DNA of 60,919 nucleotides from an uncultured delta proteobacterium (GTDB lineage Bacteria > Desulfobacterota > Desulfovibrionia > Desulfovibrionales > Desulfovibrionaceae): NCBI GenBank assembly GCA_903835685.1, contig CAILNX010000044.1, forward strand, positions 1-60,919, written 5' to 3'. How positions within the stretch are numbered: position 1 is the first letter of the stretch; the number at the start of each line of letters is the position of its first letter. The notes below the pieces were generated by a model that searched no databases, had not been told where the DNA came from, and saw nothing but the letters and a program-made list of their open reading frames with translations. Shown here piece after piece: positions 45,726 through 54,462 of this stretch. The translations under genes and the position numbers were made by a program.

Positions 45726-46427
45726 TCAGGACGTTTTTTCGGGTCCGGCCTGGGCCTGGGAAATCTTGTCCAGAAGATAGCGCTCCAGATCCCGGCGGTC
45801 CTTGCGCAAACGCACGATTTCCGCTTCCAGCACCTTGAGTTTGGCCGTGATCTCACCCTGTTCGCTCAGAAGCTCCTGGGTGGTGGCCTCCAGTTCCGCG
45901 TCTTTCTGGGCCAGGACCTGGCTGCGGCGCTCCTGATCCAGGGCCACGGGCCGGATGAGGGCCTGGGGAAGGTGCTTGAGCCGCTTTTGATTTTGGGCTA
46001 GCTGGACAAAGGCGGTTTTGAGGCGCTGGATGTCCAGGCGCTGATGCTCAATGAGCGATTTCTGATTGCTGAGCACTTCCAGGCATTTGCCAAAACGTCC
46101 CAAGAGATCGGTCACGGTGCTCACCAGGGCCGGATCAAAGCCCGCATGCACGGCAGGCAGGGGCGACTGGACCACCGGGCTGGAGGAGACCTCAATGGTG
46201 CGCGGGATCTCCTGGTGCAACTCTTCCTCGATCTCGTGGGTCAGCCGTCCGTCCTGATACTCGGCATTGATGCGCTGGAACAGGGTCAGGGCCTCTTCCG
46301 GGTACTTGGTGGTCCGGCCCATGCGCTTGCCCGGGAGATACTCCTTGAACAGCAAGGCGTACCGCCGGGCCGTGGGCGCTGGAATGCGGGTGAGCTTGGA
46401 GATTTCCGCCAAGGAGTACCAATTCAT
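45726..46427 (-). CDS. MerR-type helix-turn-helix protein with long coiled coil
   Basis: The 233-residue protein starts MNWYSLAEISKLTRIPAPTARRYALLFKEYLPG, a MerR-like helix-turn-helix in residues 1-35, with a winged part up to about 75. After a spacer, about 120-225 is an almost continuous coiled coil rich in Lys, Gln, Leu and Glu (IEHQRLDIQRLKTAFVQLAQNQKRLK... and LSEQGEITAKLKVLEAEIVRLRKDRRDLERYL). There is no visible ligand domain. The architecture resembles RacA-type DNA-organising proteins, but that is only a comparison of layout. A 16-bp palindrome sits just upstream of its start. Confidence 0.78.
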   Translation of the reverse strand: MNWYSLAEISKLTRIPAPTARRYALLFKEYLPGKRMGRTTKYPEEALTLFQRINAEYQDGRLTHEIEEELHQEIPRTIEVSSSPVVQSPLPAVHAGFDPALVSTVTDLLGRFGKCLEVLSNQKSLIEHQRLDIQRLKTAFVQLAQNQKRLKHLPQALIRPVALDQERRSQVLAQKDAELEATTQELLSEQGEITAKLKVLEAEIVRLRKDRRDLERYLLDKISQAQAGPEKTS

Positions 46428-46439
46428 GTGTTTGCTCTA

Positions 46440-46455
46440 CCATCCTGCGGGATGG
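46440..46455. promoter_or_regulatory. Palindrome upstream of the second MerR-type gene
   Basis: CCATCC-TGCG-GGATGG, 13 bp upstream of the start of the regulator gene, is a perfect inverted repeat, and another CATCCC lies 20 bp further out. It could be an operator for autoregulation; this is inferred from position. Confidence 0.4.
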
Positions 46456-46629
46456 AATCAAGAAAAATCGTGAGCATCCCATGAAGGTCAGTTCAAACAT
46501 CATTTCAGAAGGTTGGAGTTGTCATCATCAGATCATCATAAGCTTGTCAGCCGACTGTGCCCAGGCATCCTTGGCCGGGACACGCGTGACGAGGATGGAG
46601 CTGGGCTGGCCTCTCGCGTATTGAACAGT

Positions 46630-47715
46630 ATGAAAGAACAAGATTTTTTGCTTTCCTCCTACGAGTACGACCTGCCCGAGTCTTCGGTTGCCCAGCATCC
46701 GGCTGCGGATCGGGACGGGTCGCGTCTGGCCGTGGTCCCGCGCCTGTCCGGGGATATCCAGTGGACGGATTTCTCCCGCTTGGCCGCGCATCTCCCGGCC
46801 GGGGCCGTGCTGGTGGCCAACAACTCCAAGGTGTTTCCGGCCCGGCTCCTGGGCCGTAAGCCCACGGGCGGGCAGGTGGAGTTCCTCCTGCTCACCCCCC
46901 TGCCCCTGGTCCAGGAACAGGCTGGCGTTGCTCCGGGCTGGAAACAGGCCCAGGTGGAGGGCCTGGCCAAGGCTTCCCGGGGGCCACGACCGGGTGAACG
47001 GGTGGATTTCGGTCCCAAGATGCACTTGACCGTGACCGGCCAGGGCGAGTTCGGCCGGATATTCGGGGAATTGTCCTGGACCGGGGGCCTGACCCAGCGG
47101 GTGGACGAACAGGGGGTGTTGCCCCTGCCTCCCTATATCCAGCGGGCCGTGGACCAGGCAGACGTAAGCCGCTACCAGACCCTGCACGCCCGGGCGGACA
47201 AGGCCGGTTCCGTGGCCGCGCCCACGGCCGGGCTCCATTTCACCCCAAAGGTCCGCGAAGAGTTGCAAGCGAGAGGCATCGAATGGTATGAGGCCACGCT
47301 CTATGTGGGCTACGGGACGTTCAGCCCGGTGCGGACAGCGGATATCCGCAAGCACGGCATGCACCGCGAGTATCTGGAATTGCCCGAGGAGACCGTGCAG
47401 GCGGTCCTGCGCGCCAAAGAGGAAAAAAGGCCGGTCATTGCCGTGGGCACCACCTCGGCCCGGATTCTGGAGGGCGTGGCCCAGGCCCGGGGGGGCCTCA
47501 CGGCCTGGTCCGGGTCCACGGACATCTTCATCATCCCGGGCTATGAATTCCAGGTCGTGGACGGGCTCATTACCAATTTTCATCTGCCCAAATCCACCCT
47601 GCTCATGCTGGTGTCCGCTCTGGCCGGGCGCGAGCGCATGCTGACCGCCTACCAGGAGGCCCTGGCCCGGGGCTTCCGGTTTTTCAGCTACGGGGACGCC
47701 ATGCTCCTGCTTTGA
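46630..47715 (+). CDS. queA: S-adenosylmethionine:tRNA ribosyltransferase-isomerase
   Basis: QueA makes epoxyqueuosine in tRNA wobble positions by transferring the ribosyl part of SAM. The start at 46630 (MKEQDFLLSSYEYDLPESSVAQHPA) gives 361 residues; the longer upstream frame has no family match. Motifs are LVANNSKVFPARL, GSVAAPTAGLHFTP, GTFSPVRTADIRKHGMHREY, IAVGTTSARILEG and TNFHLPKSTLLMLVSALAG. The ribosome-binding site is weak. A short ferredoxin gene follows after about 100 bp. Confidence 0.96.
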   Translation: MKEQDFLLSSYEYDLPESSVAQHPAADRDGSRLAVVPRLSGDIQWTDFSRLAAHLPAGAVLVANNSKVFPARLLGRKPTGGQVEFLLLTPLPLVQEQAGVAPGWKQAQVEGLAKASRGPRPGERVDFGPKMHLTVTGQGEFGRIFGELSWTGGLTQRVDEQGVLPLPPYIQRAVDQADVSRYQTLHARADKAGSVAAPTAGLHFTPKVREELQARGIEWYEATLYVGYGTFSPVRTADIRKHGMHREYLELPEETVQAVLRAKEEKRPVIAVGTTSARILEGVAQARGGLTAWSGSTDIFIIPGYEFQVVDGLITNFHLPKSTLLMLVSALAGRERMLTAYQEALARGFRFFSYGDAMLLL

Positions 47716-47817
47716 GCATCCCCTTCGCGAGTTAGTCCGGGAGTCCTCTTGAATAACACGGGTCTTTGTGCCAAAACTCGCCTTTCCGTGATCGCCCCTG
47801 TTGGCAAAGGAGGGAGG

Positions 47818-48063
47818 ATGTCACGTATCGAAATACGGGAGGACCGATGCAAGGGCTGTCTGCTCTGCACCACGGTCTGTCCCAAGGAGATCATCAAACA
47901 GGCTGACCGCTTCAATCAGCACGGCTACAAACCGGCCGAGGTTCCGGCCGGGGACATGAAGAAGTGCACGGGTTGCGCGTCCTGCGCCACCATCTGTCCG
48001 GATGTGGCCATCACCGTTTACAAGACCAAGAAGAAGGCGAAAAAGGGGGCGAGCCATGGCTAG
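47818..48063 (+). CDS. korD: Ferredoxin subunit of 2-oxoacid:ferredoxin oxidoreductase
   Basis: The delta subunit that passes electrons. The ATG at 47818 after AGGGAGG gives 81 residues with two [4Fe-4S] sites, CKGCLLCTTVCP and CTGCASCATICP. The longer upstream frame lacks family similarity. It overlaps the alpha-subunit gene by 8 bp, and the order ferredoxin, alpha, beta, gamma is the common layout of Kor/Vor operons. Confidence 0.93.
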   Translation: MSRIEIREDRCKGCLLCTTVCPKEIIKQADRFNQHGYKPAEVPAGDMKKCTGCASCATICPDVAITVYKTKKKAKKGASHG

Positions 48064-49117
48064 CGGCGACAAGCTCTTCCTCAAGGGCAACGAGGCCATT
48101 GCCCGGGGCGCTCTGGCCGCCGGGTGCCAGTGCTTTTTCGGTTATCCCATCACCCCCCAGAACGACATCCCGGAGTACCTGTCCAAGGCCCTGCCCGACC
48201 GGGGCGGCGCGTTCGTGCAGGCCGAGAGCGAGGTGGCCGCGGCCAACATGCTGCTCGGGGCCACGGCCTGCGGGGTGCGGGCCATGACCTCCTCCTCCAG
48301 CCCGGGCATCTCGCTCAAGCAGGAGGCCATCTCCTACATGGCTGGCAGCGAACTTCCGGCAATCATCGTGAACATGAACCGGGGCGGCCCGGGCCTGGGC
48401 GATATCGGCCCCTCCCAGGGCGACTATTTCCAGTCCACGCGCGGCGGCGGGCACGGCGACTACCGCCTGCTGGTCCTTGCCCCGGCCACCTGCCAGGAGG
48501 CCTACGACCTGACCCGGGAGTCCTTTGACCTGGCCTTTCAGTACCGCAACCCGGTCATGATCCTGGGCGACGCCATCCTGGGCCAGATGAAGGAGCCGGT
48601 GCTCACCGCTCCGGATCGCCCGGCGGACCCGGCCGAGGCCAGGGACTGGTCCCTGGACGGGGCTGTGGGACGCGGTCCCCGGTTGCTTAAATCCCTATTC
48701 CTCCAGGACGGGGCCTTGGCCGACCAGAACCGCATGCTTCAGGCCAAGTACGAGGCCATGCGCGCGGAAGTCCGCTGGGAGTGCTTCGAGACCGAGGACG
48801 CCGAGCTCGTGGTCTGCGCCTACGGCACCATCGCCCGCATCGCCAAGAGCGCCATCCGCAAGCTGCGCAAGAAGGGGCTGAAAGTGGGGCTGTTTCGGCC
48901 CATCACCCTGTACCCCTTCCCGTCCGAGGCCCTGGCCAAGCTGGTCAAGCCCGGCCGGAAGTTCCTGACCGTGGAGCAGAACCTGGGCCAGATGGTGGAG
49001 GACGTGCGTCTTTCCCTGTGCGGCCTGGCCACCTCGGAATTCTTCAGCATCTATCCGGGCAACCTGCCTGTGCCCGACGACTTCGACGAGCCCATCGCCC
49101 GCGCGCTCGGCCTGTAG
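48056..49117 (+). CDS. korA: 2-oxoacid:ferredoxin oxidoreductase, alpha subunit
   Basis: The 353-residue subunit (start MASGDKLFLKGNEAIARGAL) binds the pyrophosphate part of the substrate pathway and the alpha core: FFGYPITPQNDIPEYL near 27, AESEVAAANMLLGATACG and SSPGISLKQEAISYMAGSELPAIIVNMNRGGPGLG. The C-terminal domain carries KGLKVGLFRPITLYPFP. It probably oxidises 2-oxoglutarate or branched 2-oxoacids to acyl-CoA with ferredoxin; the substrate cannot be fixed. The start overlaps korD by 8 bp. Confidence 0.93.
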   Translation: MASGDKLFLKGNEAIARGALAAGCQCFFGYPITPQNDIPEYLSKALPDRGGAFVQAESEVAAANMLLGATACGVRAMTSSSSPGISLKQEAISYMAGSELPAIIVNMNRGGPGLGDIGPSQGDYFQSTRGGGHGDYRLLVLAPATCQEAYDLTRESFDLAFQYRNPVMILGDAILGQMKEPVLTAPDRPADPAEARDWSLDGAVGRGPRLLKSLFLQDGALADQNRMLQAKYEAMRAEVRWECFETEDAELVVCAYGTIARIAKSAIRKLRKKGLKVGLFRPITLYPFPSEALAKLVKPGRKFLTVEQNLGQMVEDVRLSLCGLATSEFFSIYPGNLPVPDDFDEPIARALGL

Positions 49118-49126
49118 GGAGGACGT

Positions 49127-49921
49127 ATGTACCAGGACGAAGAATTGGTCTTTTCCTGCCCGCAAGTGGTGGCCGACCGGCCCACCCACTATTGCCCGGG
49201 CTGCCATCACGGGGTGGCCCACCGCCTGGTGGGCGAGCTTTTGGAGGAAATGGGCCTGGTGGAGAAAACCATCATGGTCACGGCCATCGGCTGCTCGGTG
49301 TTTCTGTACAACTACCTGCTGGTGGACGCGGTGGAGGCCCCGCACGGGCGGGCCCCGGCCGTGGCCACGGGCGTGAAACGGGCCAAGCCGGACAAGTTCG
49401 TGTTCACCTACCAGGGCGACGGCGACCTGGCCTCCATCGGCATGGCCGAGATCATGCACTGCGCCAACCGGGGCGAGCGGGTCTCGGTGGTCTTCGTGAA
49501 CAACACGGTCTACGGCATGACCGGCGGCCAGATGGCCCCCACCACGCTCATCGGGCAGAAGACCACCACCTGCCCGGGCGGCCGCTGCGCCGAGCGCGAG
49601 GGCATGCCCATCAAGATGGCCGAGATCATCGCCTCCCTGGGCGGCTCGGCCTACGTGGCCCGCACGGCCTTAAACAACGTCAAAAACATCAACAAGACCA
49701 AGAAGTGCCTGCGCAAGGCCTTCGAGGTCCAGACCTCCGGCCTTGGCTTCGGGTTCGTGGAGGTTCTGTCCGCCTGCCCCACCAACTGGAAGATGAGCGC
49801 CATCAAGGCCAACGAACGCATCGCCAACGAGATGATCCCCTACTTCCCCCTGGGCGTGTTCAAGGACGCTACGGCTGACGTCACGGGTGAAGCTGCGGGC
49901 AAAGGCGAGGAGGGCAAATGA
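49127..49921 (+). CDS. korB: 2-oxoacid:ferredoxin oxidoreductase, beta subunit (thiamine pyrophosphate)
   Basis: The 264-residue TPP subunit has CPGCHHGVAHRLV near 22, GCSVFLYNYL, and the TPP motif GDGDLASIGMAEIMHCANRGERVSVVFVNNTVYGMTGGQ (about 92-130). It lies 9 bp after korA, and its stop overlaps the korC start (ATGA), so the four subunits are translated as a unit. Confidence 0.95.
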   Translation: MYQDEELVFSCPQVVADRPTHYCPGCHHGVAHRLVGELLEEMGLVEKTIMVTAIGCSVFLYNYLLVDAVEAPHGRAPAVATGVKRAKPDKFVFTYQGDGDLASIGMAEIMHCANRGERVSVVFVNNTVYGMTGGQMAPTTLIGQKTTTCPGGRCAEREGMPIKMAEIIASLGGSAYVARTALNNVKNINKTKKCLRKAFEVQTSGLGFGFVEVLSACPTNWKMSAIKANERIANEMIPYFPLGVFKDATADVTGEAAGKGEEGK

Positions 49922-50463
49922 GCCTGTATCAGGATGTCATCATCGCCGGATTCGGCGGCCAGGGGGTCCTCTTGATCGGGAATCTCCTGGCCTACGCGGG
50001 CATGAACCAGGGCCTGAACGTGACTTACATCCCGGTCTACGGGGCCGAGATGCGCGGGGGCACGGCCAACTGCACCGTGGTCCTGTCCGAGGAGGAGATC
50101 GGGTCCCCGGTGATCCACCGGCCGCTCTCCACCATCATCATGAACCGGCCGTCCCTGGACAAGTTCCAGTCCCGGCTGGTGGACGGGGGGGTGCAGATCG
50201 TGAACACCTCCCTGGTGGACATGGACCTGGCCGAGCAGGGCCGCATCCGCTCGGTGCCCGTGGCCGCAGGCGAGATCTCGGACAAGCTCGGGGACACGCG
50301 CATGGCCAACATGGTGGCCCTGGGCGCATACATCCAGGCCACCGGGGTCCTGCCTTTGCAAGCGGTCATCGACAGCCTGGTCAACGTCATCTCGGCCAGC
50401 TACAAGCACATGATTCCCAAGAACGCCGCAGCCATCGAGGCTGGGGCCAAGGCCGCGCAATAA
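49918..50463 (+). CDS. korC: 2-oxoacid:ferredoxin oxidoreductase, gamma subunit
   Basis: The 181-residue gamma subunit begins MSLYQDVIIAGFGGQGVLLIGNLLAYAGM, the glycine-rich start of the family, followed by VTYIPVYGAEMRGGTANCTVVLSEEEIGSP. It completes korDABC. A strong terminator lies about 20 nt after the stop. Confidence 0.94.
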   Translation: MSLYQDVIIAGFGGQGVLLIGNLLAYAGMNQGLNVTYIPVYGAEMRGGTANCTVVLSEEEIGSPVIHRPLSTIIMNRPSLDKFQSRLVDGGVQIVNTSLVDMDLAEQGRIRSVPVAAGEISDKLGDTRMANMVALGAYIQATGVLPLQAVIDSLVNVISASYKHMIPKNAAAIEAGAKAAQ

Positions 50464-50485
50464 CGCGGCAAAGTCGCCTGGATGA

Positions 50486-50517
50486 GGGCCTGTTCCCCCT
50501 GGGGACAGGCCCTTTTT
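50486..50517 (+). terminator. Intrinsic terminator of korDABC
   Basis: GGGCCTGTTCCCC pairs with GGGGACAGGCCC and is followed by five T residues. It lies 22 nt after korC and 20 nt before the aroE start. Confidence 0.85.
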
Positions 50518-50537
50518 CTCCACTGGGGGAAACGCGC

Positions 50538-51362
50538 ATGGTCCCGGAAAAGCTCTACGGCATCATCGGCCACCCCTTGGGCCACTCTTTGAGCCCGGTG
50601 CTGCACAACTGGGCCTTTGACCGCCTGGGCGTGAAGGCCGCGTACCTGGTCTGGCCCCTGGCCCCCGAACATCTCCCGGATTTCCTGCGCAGCGTGCGCA
50701 TCCTGCCCGTGAGCGGGGTCAGCGTGACCATCCCGCACAAGGAAAAGGTCATGGCTGGCCTGGACCGGCTTACGGATCGGGCCCGGCACATCGGCGCGGT
50801 GAACACCCTGTTCTGGAAGGACGGGGAGCTCTGGGGGGGGAACACGGATATTCTGGGGTTCATGGCCCCGTTTCGGACCATGGTCCACCAGCCGGAGTCC
50901 GCCCTGGTCCTGGGCGCTGGCGGGGCCTGCCGGGCCGTGCTGGCGGGCTTGAAAGAGCTGGGGATTCAGGAAATTCTGCTGGCCAACCGCACCCGGGACC
51001 GGGCCGAGGCCCTGGCTCGGGACTTCCCCGGGGTCCGGGTGGTGGACTGGGACAAGCGCCACGATCCGCAACTGGATCTTTTGGTCAACGCCACGCCCCT
51101 GGGCATGGCCGGGGGCCTGGTTGGGGAGACGCCCTACGAGGCGCACAGGCTGTCGGCCGGGATGATGGTCTACGAACTGATCTACAACCCTCTGCAGACC
51201 CGTCTGGTGCAGGAGGCCCGCGCTGCCGGTTGCCGGATCGCCACGGGCCTGGAGATGTTTCTGGCCCAGGGGGCCGAGCAGTTCAAGCTGTGGACCGGGC
51301 TGGAGATGGATATTTCCGAGGCGGGCAAGATCCTGCTGGCCGCCCTGAAGCCAGACGCCTAG
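50538..51362 (+). CDS. aroE: Shikimate dehydrogenase
   Basis: It reduces 3-dehydroshikimate with NADPH in aromatic amino acid synthesis. The start at 50538 gives 274 residues with YGIIGHPLGHSLSPVLHNWAF (shikimate binding), VTIPHKEKVM with the catalytic Lys, VNTLFW, GNTDILGF with the catalytic Asp, VLGAGGACRAVLAGLKELG and NRTRDRAEAL (NADP loop). The stop overlaps the end of the convergent lytic transglycosylase gene by 4 bp. Confidence 0.95.
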   Translation: MVPEKLYGIIGHPLGHSLSPVLHNWAFDRLGVKAAYLVWPLAPEHLPDFLRSVRILPVSGVSVTIPHKEKVMAGLDRLTDRARHIGAVNTLFWKDGELWGGNTDILGFMAPFRTMVHQPESALVLGAGGACRAVLAGLKELGIQEILLANRTRDRAEALARDFPGVRVVDWDKRHDPQLDLLVNATPLGMAGGLVGETPYEAHRLSAGMMVYELIYNPLQTRLVQEARAAGCRIATGLEMFLAQGAEQFKLWTGLEMDISEAGKILLAALKPDA

Positions 51363-53308
51363 CGATAGATCTTGAGGGTGGTCCCGGGCTGAAGGTCCTG
51401 GCTGCCGAGCTTGTTCCACTGCTTGATGGCCTCCGGGCTGACCCCGTTCTTGGAGGCGATCTTGCCCAGGGTGTCGCCTTTGCGCACCTGGTAGCGCACC
51501 AGGCCGACGTCCTTGCCCTGGCCCTTCTTGTCCTGGGCCGAATCCTTTCCCTTGCCCTTGCCTTTGGCCGTGTCCTTGCTTTTGTCCTTGCCCTTGGCGG
51601 ACTTGGACGACTTGGATTTGGCGCCTTTGGCCTCTTTTTCCGGCGAGCCGGGCAATGAGATGGTCTGCCCGATCTTGAGCGCGGCTCCGGGCTTCATGCC
51701 GTTGTCAGCCAGCAGGGTCTCCACCGGCACATTGGCTTTCTTGGCCAGGGAATACATGGTGTCACCCTCGCGGATGACGTATTCCTGGCGGGCCTTGGCC
51801 TTGGTCTTGTCCTTGGCCCCGGCCTTGGCCCCGGCCTTGGACAGACTCTTGGACTGGTCTTTGGCCTGGTCTTTGGATTGGCCCTTGACGCTGACCTTGG
51901 GGGCGTCGGCCGCATCGTCCGGGTCCGGCTTGGCGGCCTTGCCCTTGCGGGTTTTCTTGCCTTTGGGGGTCTCGTCCGGAACGTCCTGAAGCGGGAACTT
52001 GGACTTCTTCCCGGATTTGGCCGAAAGGTCCGAGGCGTCGGCCAGGGTGTCCATGACCGGGGGCAGGTTCTTGATCCCGGACTTGGTGGGAATGAGCAGT
52101 TCGTGGCCCGGGCTGAGCTTGGGCGATTTCAAATGGTTGGCGGATTGTATGGACGCGGCCGAAACCCCGAATTTGCGGGCCAAGAGTTTCAGGGTGTCGC
52201 CCCGGCGCACCTTCCATTTGCGATATTCGGCCATGTTCTTGGCCTGGGGGCTGGCCAGATAGGCCAGGGCCGCCTCCCGGGTATCCGGCGGGATATGGGC
52301 CACGCCGCTGGAAATGGGCGAGCTGGTCATGCGGGTGAAGGCCGGATTGTAGGTGGCGAACTGCTCCCAGTTCATGTCGCAGGACTTGGCCAGGGACATG
52401 AGGTCCGTGCCCTTGGGGATTTCCAAGTCGATGAAGGGCGGGGCCGCGTTCCAGTTCAGGGGCTCAAAACCCAGGGGCTCCAGGTTGCGCACGATTTTCA
52501 GCGCGGCCAGGAACTGGGGGACGTAGTTCTTGGTTTCCCGGCGCAACTGGGCCCGGCGTCCCAGTTTGTGGTTCTGTTCCACCAGCTCGTTGAACCCGCC
52601 CGCCCCGGTCTGTTCCAGAGCCTTGGCGATCTTGGCCTCGCCCGCGTTGTACGCGGCCAGGGCCAGGTACCAGTCCCCGAACATGGCGTAGAGTTCTTTC
52701 AAGTACTTAGCTGCCGCGTGGGTGGCCAGGTAGGGGTCGAAGCGCTGGTCCACCCAGGAGTCCGTGATCAGGCCGTAGCGGCTGCTGGTGCCCACCATGA
52801 ACTGCCACATGCCCCCGGCCTTGGCCTTGGATATGGCCCGGGGGGAGTAGCCGCTCTCGATGAAGGGGAGCACGGCCAAATCATGGGGCAGGCCGTACTG
52901 GTCCAGCACGTCGCGGACGTACGGCAGGTAGATCTGCGCCCGGCGCAGCCATTTGGCGAAGAGTTCGCGTTTTTCCTGGGTGAAAAACTCGAAGTAGCGC
53001 TGGATCTCCTCGTTGTCTTCCTTGTCCAGTTGGAAATCCATTTCCGTGGGCGTTTCCAGGGCGGCCTGCTCCTGGGGGGTCAGGGGCCGGTAGTGGCGGC
53101 CCAGCCGCTTCATGTCGAAAATCTCCTCAGGGGTGATCTCTTCGCCGTTCTCGCCCAGAATGGGGTCCTGGTCCCCAGCCAGGTCCTGGTCATCCAGGGG
53201 CGGGGCCGGGTTCTTCTTGGGCGCGCATCCGGCGGAAAAAATCAATAGGCTGAGGAGACAAAGAAAAAAGCAGAAGAATTTCACCCTGTCGGGTTTTATT
53301 GCCATCAT
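51359..53308 (-). CDS. Membrane-bound lytic transglycosylase with three LysM domains
   Basis: An MltD-like lipoprotein that cleaves peptidoglycan strands. Start MMAIKPDRVKFFCFFLCLLSLLIFSAGC has a lipobox SAGC; 649 residues follow in this frame. The SLT domain (about 145-300) contains FIESGYSPRAISKAKAGGMWQFM with the catalytic Glu, ALAAYNAGEAKIAKAL and YVPQFLAALKIV. Three LysM modules follow: WKVRRGDTLKLLARKFGV (about 395), YVIREGDTMYSLAKKANV (about 520) and YQVRKGDTLGKIASKNGV (about 605). The linkers between them are highly lysine-rich and repetitive. An earlier start would add an unrelated stretch. Confidence 0.92.
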   Translation of the reverse strand: MMAIKPDRVKFFCFFLCLLSLLIFSAGCAPKKNPAPPLDDQDLAGDQDPILGENGEEITPEEIFDMKRLGRHYRPLTPQEQAALETPTEMDFQLDKEDNEEIQRYFEFFTQEKRELFAKWLRRAQIYLPYVRDVLDQYGLPHDLAVLPFIESGYSPRAISKAKAGGMWQFMVGTSSRYGLITDSWVDQRFDPYLATHAAAKYLKELYAMFGDWYLALAAYNAGEAKIAKALEQTGAGGFNELVEQNHKLGRRAQLRRETKNYVPQFLAALKIVRNLEPLGFEPLNWNAAPPFIDLEIPKGTDLMSLAKSCDMNWEQFATYNPAFTRMTSSPISSGVAHIPPDTREAALAYLASPQAKNMAEYRKWKVRRGDTLKLLARKFGVSAASIQSANHLKSPKLSPGHELLIPTKSGIKNLPPVMDTLADASDLSAKSGKKSKFPLQDVPDETPKGKKTRKGKAAKPDPDDAADAPKVSVKGQSKDQAKDQSKSLSKAGAKAGAKDKTKAKARQEYVIREGDTMYSLAKKANVPVETLLADNGMKPGAALKIGQTISLPGSPEKEAKGAKSKSSKSAKGKDKSKDTAKGKGKGKDSAQDKKGQGKDVGLVRYQVRKGDTLGKIASKNGVSPEAIKQWNKLGSQDLQPGTTLKIYR

Positions 53309-53492
53309 GAAAGTGCCTGTATCTGTCGCCCTGTGGGAATGCCAGGGCTGCGTTTCGACCTTCGGAATCACTCGGAATGTCGTGCTGAAAGAAAGGGATA
53401 GGTTCAAAGCTTGTAGCTGAAATATTAAGTGATGACAAGGCGGAAAGAATAGGGGATTTTCGGGTCTTCGGCCAGGCCGGAAGGGGAGAGAC

Positions 53493-54260
53493 ATGGACAA
53501 GGATATGCGAGAGGACCAGACGGTGTTGTTTGGTCGCAAGCCGGTGTTGGAGGCCTTAAGGCGGGGCCAGGGTGATGTGGACTCGGTCTGGGTGCGAAAA
53601 GGGGCCGGTGGCCGGGAGATCGGCGAGGTGCTGGACGCCTGCCGGGAGCACCATGTGCGCTTCCGCCTGGTGGAAGGCCGGGAACTGGACCGTCTGGCCC
53701 CGGGCAATCACCAGGGCGTGGCCGCCCGTATGACCTCTCGGGGTTTCGTGGATTTCCCGGACCTGCTGGATGAGGCCCTCTCCGCGCCCCTGCCCCTGCT
53801 GGTGGCCCTGGACCAGGTCCAGGACCCGGGCAATGTGGGGGCCTTGGCCCGGACCCTCTACGCCCTGGGCGGGGCCGGGATGGTCATGACCCGGCACCAT
53901 TCGGCCCTGATCGGGCCAGGGGCGGTGCGGGCCAGCGCCGGGGCGGTCAACCTTCTGCCCATGGCCAAGGTGGCCAACCTGGCCCAGAGCCTGGACGCCT
54001 GCCAGGAGGCCGGGTACCGCATCTACGGGACCCGGGCCTTGGGCCAGGATCAGGCCACGGTCAACGTGTTCAAGGCCGAGCTGGAGTTTCCGGCCGTGCT
54101 GGTGCTCGGGAGCGAGGAATCCGGGGTGCGGCCGAATGTGGCCAAGCGCTGCGAAATCTTTCTGGGCATTCCCTTCCTGCGGGCCTTTGACTCCCTGAAC
54201 GTGGCCCAGGCCGGGGGCATCGTGGCTGCGGAATTCTTGCGGCGGCGCTCCAAGGCCTGA
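53493..54260 (+). CDS. rlmB: 23S rRNA 2'-O-methyltransferase, TrmH/SpoU family
   Basis: The 255-residue protein has an N-terminal L30e-like substrate domain (LFGRKPVLEALRRGQGDVDSVWVRKG) and the SpoU methyltransferase core with the trefoil knot: LVALDQVQDPGNVGALARTLYALGG, VLVLGSEESGVRPNVAKRCEIFLGIPF and SLNVAQAGGIVAAEFLRR. It follows a GGGGAGAG site. RlmB modifies G2251 in E. coli; whether this copy has the same target is inferred. A bidirectional terminator and an AT-rich element follow. Confidence 0.88.
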   Translation: MDKDMREDQTVLFGRKPVLEALRRGQGDVDSVWVRKGAGGREIGEVLDACREHHVRFRLVEGRELDRLAPGNHQGVAARMTSRGFVDFPDLLDEALSAPLPLLVALDQVQDPGNVGALARTLYALGGAGMVMTRHHSALIGPGAVRASAGAVNLLPMAKVANLAQSLDACQEAGYRIYGTRALGQDQATVNVFKAELEFPAVLVLGSEESGVRPNVAKRCEIFLGIPFLRAFDSLNVAQAGGIVAAEFLRRRSKA

Positions 54261-54324
54261 CCTCGGATTGAAAGGCCCGGACGAGATTTTGTGATCCGTG
54301 CTCGAAAAGGTCCTGGCAAAGAGG

Positions 54325-54353
54325 AAGAATAAGAATAAAATATAAATTATTTC
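54325..54353. repeat. AT-rich element after rlmB (AAGAATAAG element, copy 4)
   Basis: AAGAATAAGAATAAAAT followed by ATAAATTATTTC, 65 nt after the rlmB stop. It matches the start of the other AAGAAT elements, although its second arm pairs poorly. Confidence 0.4.
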
Positions 54354-54401
54354 AAATTGTTGCGCGTATAGACAACAAAACTATCGTTTTCCAGCGGCCA
54401 T

Positions 54402-54449
54402 AAAAAGACCGGCTTCCTGCCCCTCGTCGAGGCGGAAGCCGGTCTTTTT
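54402..54449. terminator. Bidirectional terminator between rlmB and the CBS-ACT gene
   Basis: GACCGGCTTCC (54407-54417) and GGAAGCCGGTC (54434-54444) form a perfect 11-bp stem with five A residues before and five T after, so it can stop transcription from both sides. It lies 13 bp from the end of the convergent CBS-ACT gene. Confidence 0.88.
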
Positions 54450-54462
54450 GGTCCGGGCCTGC

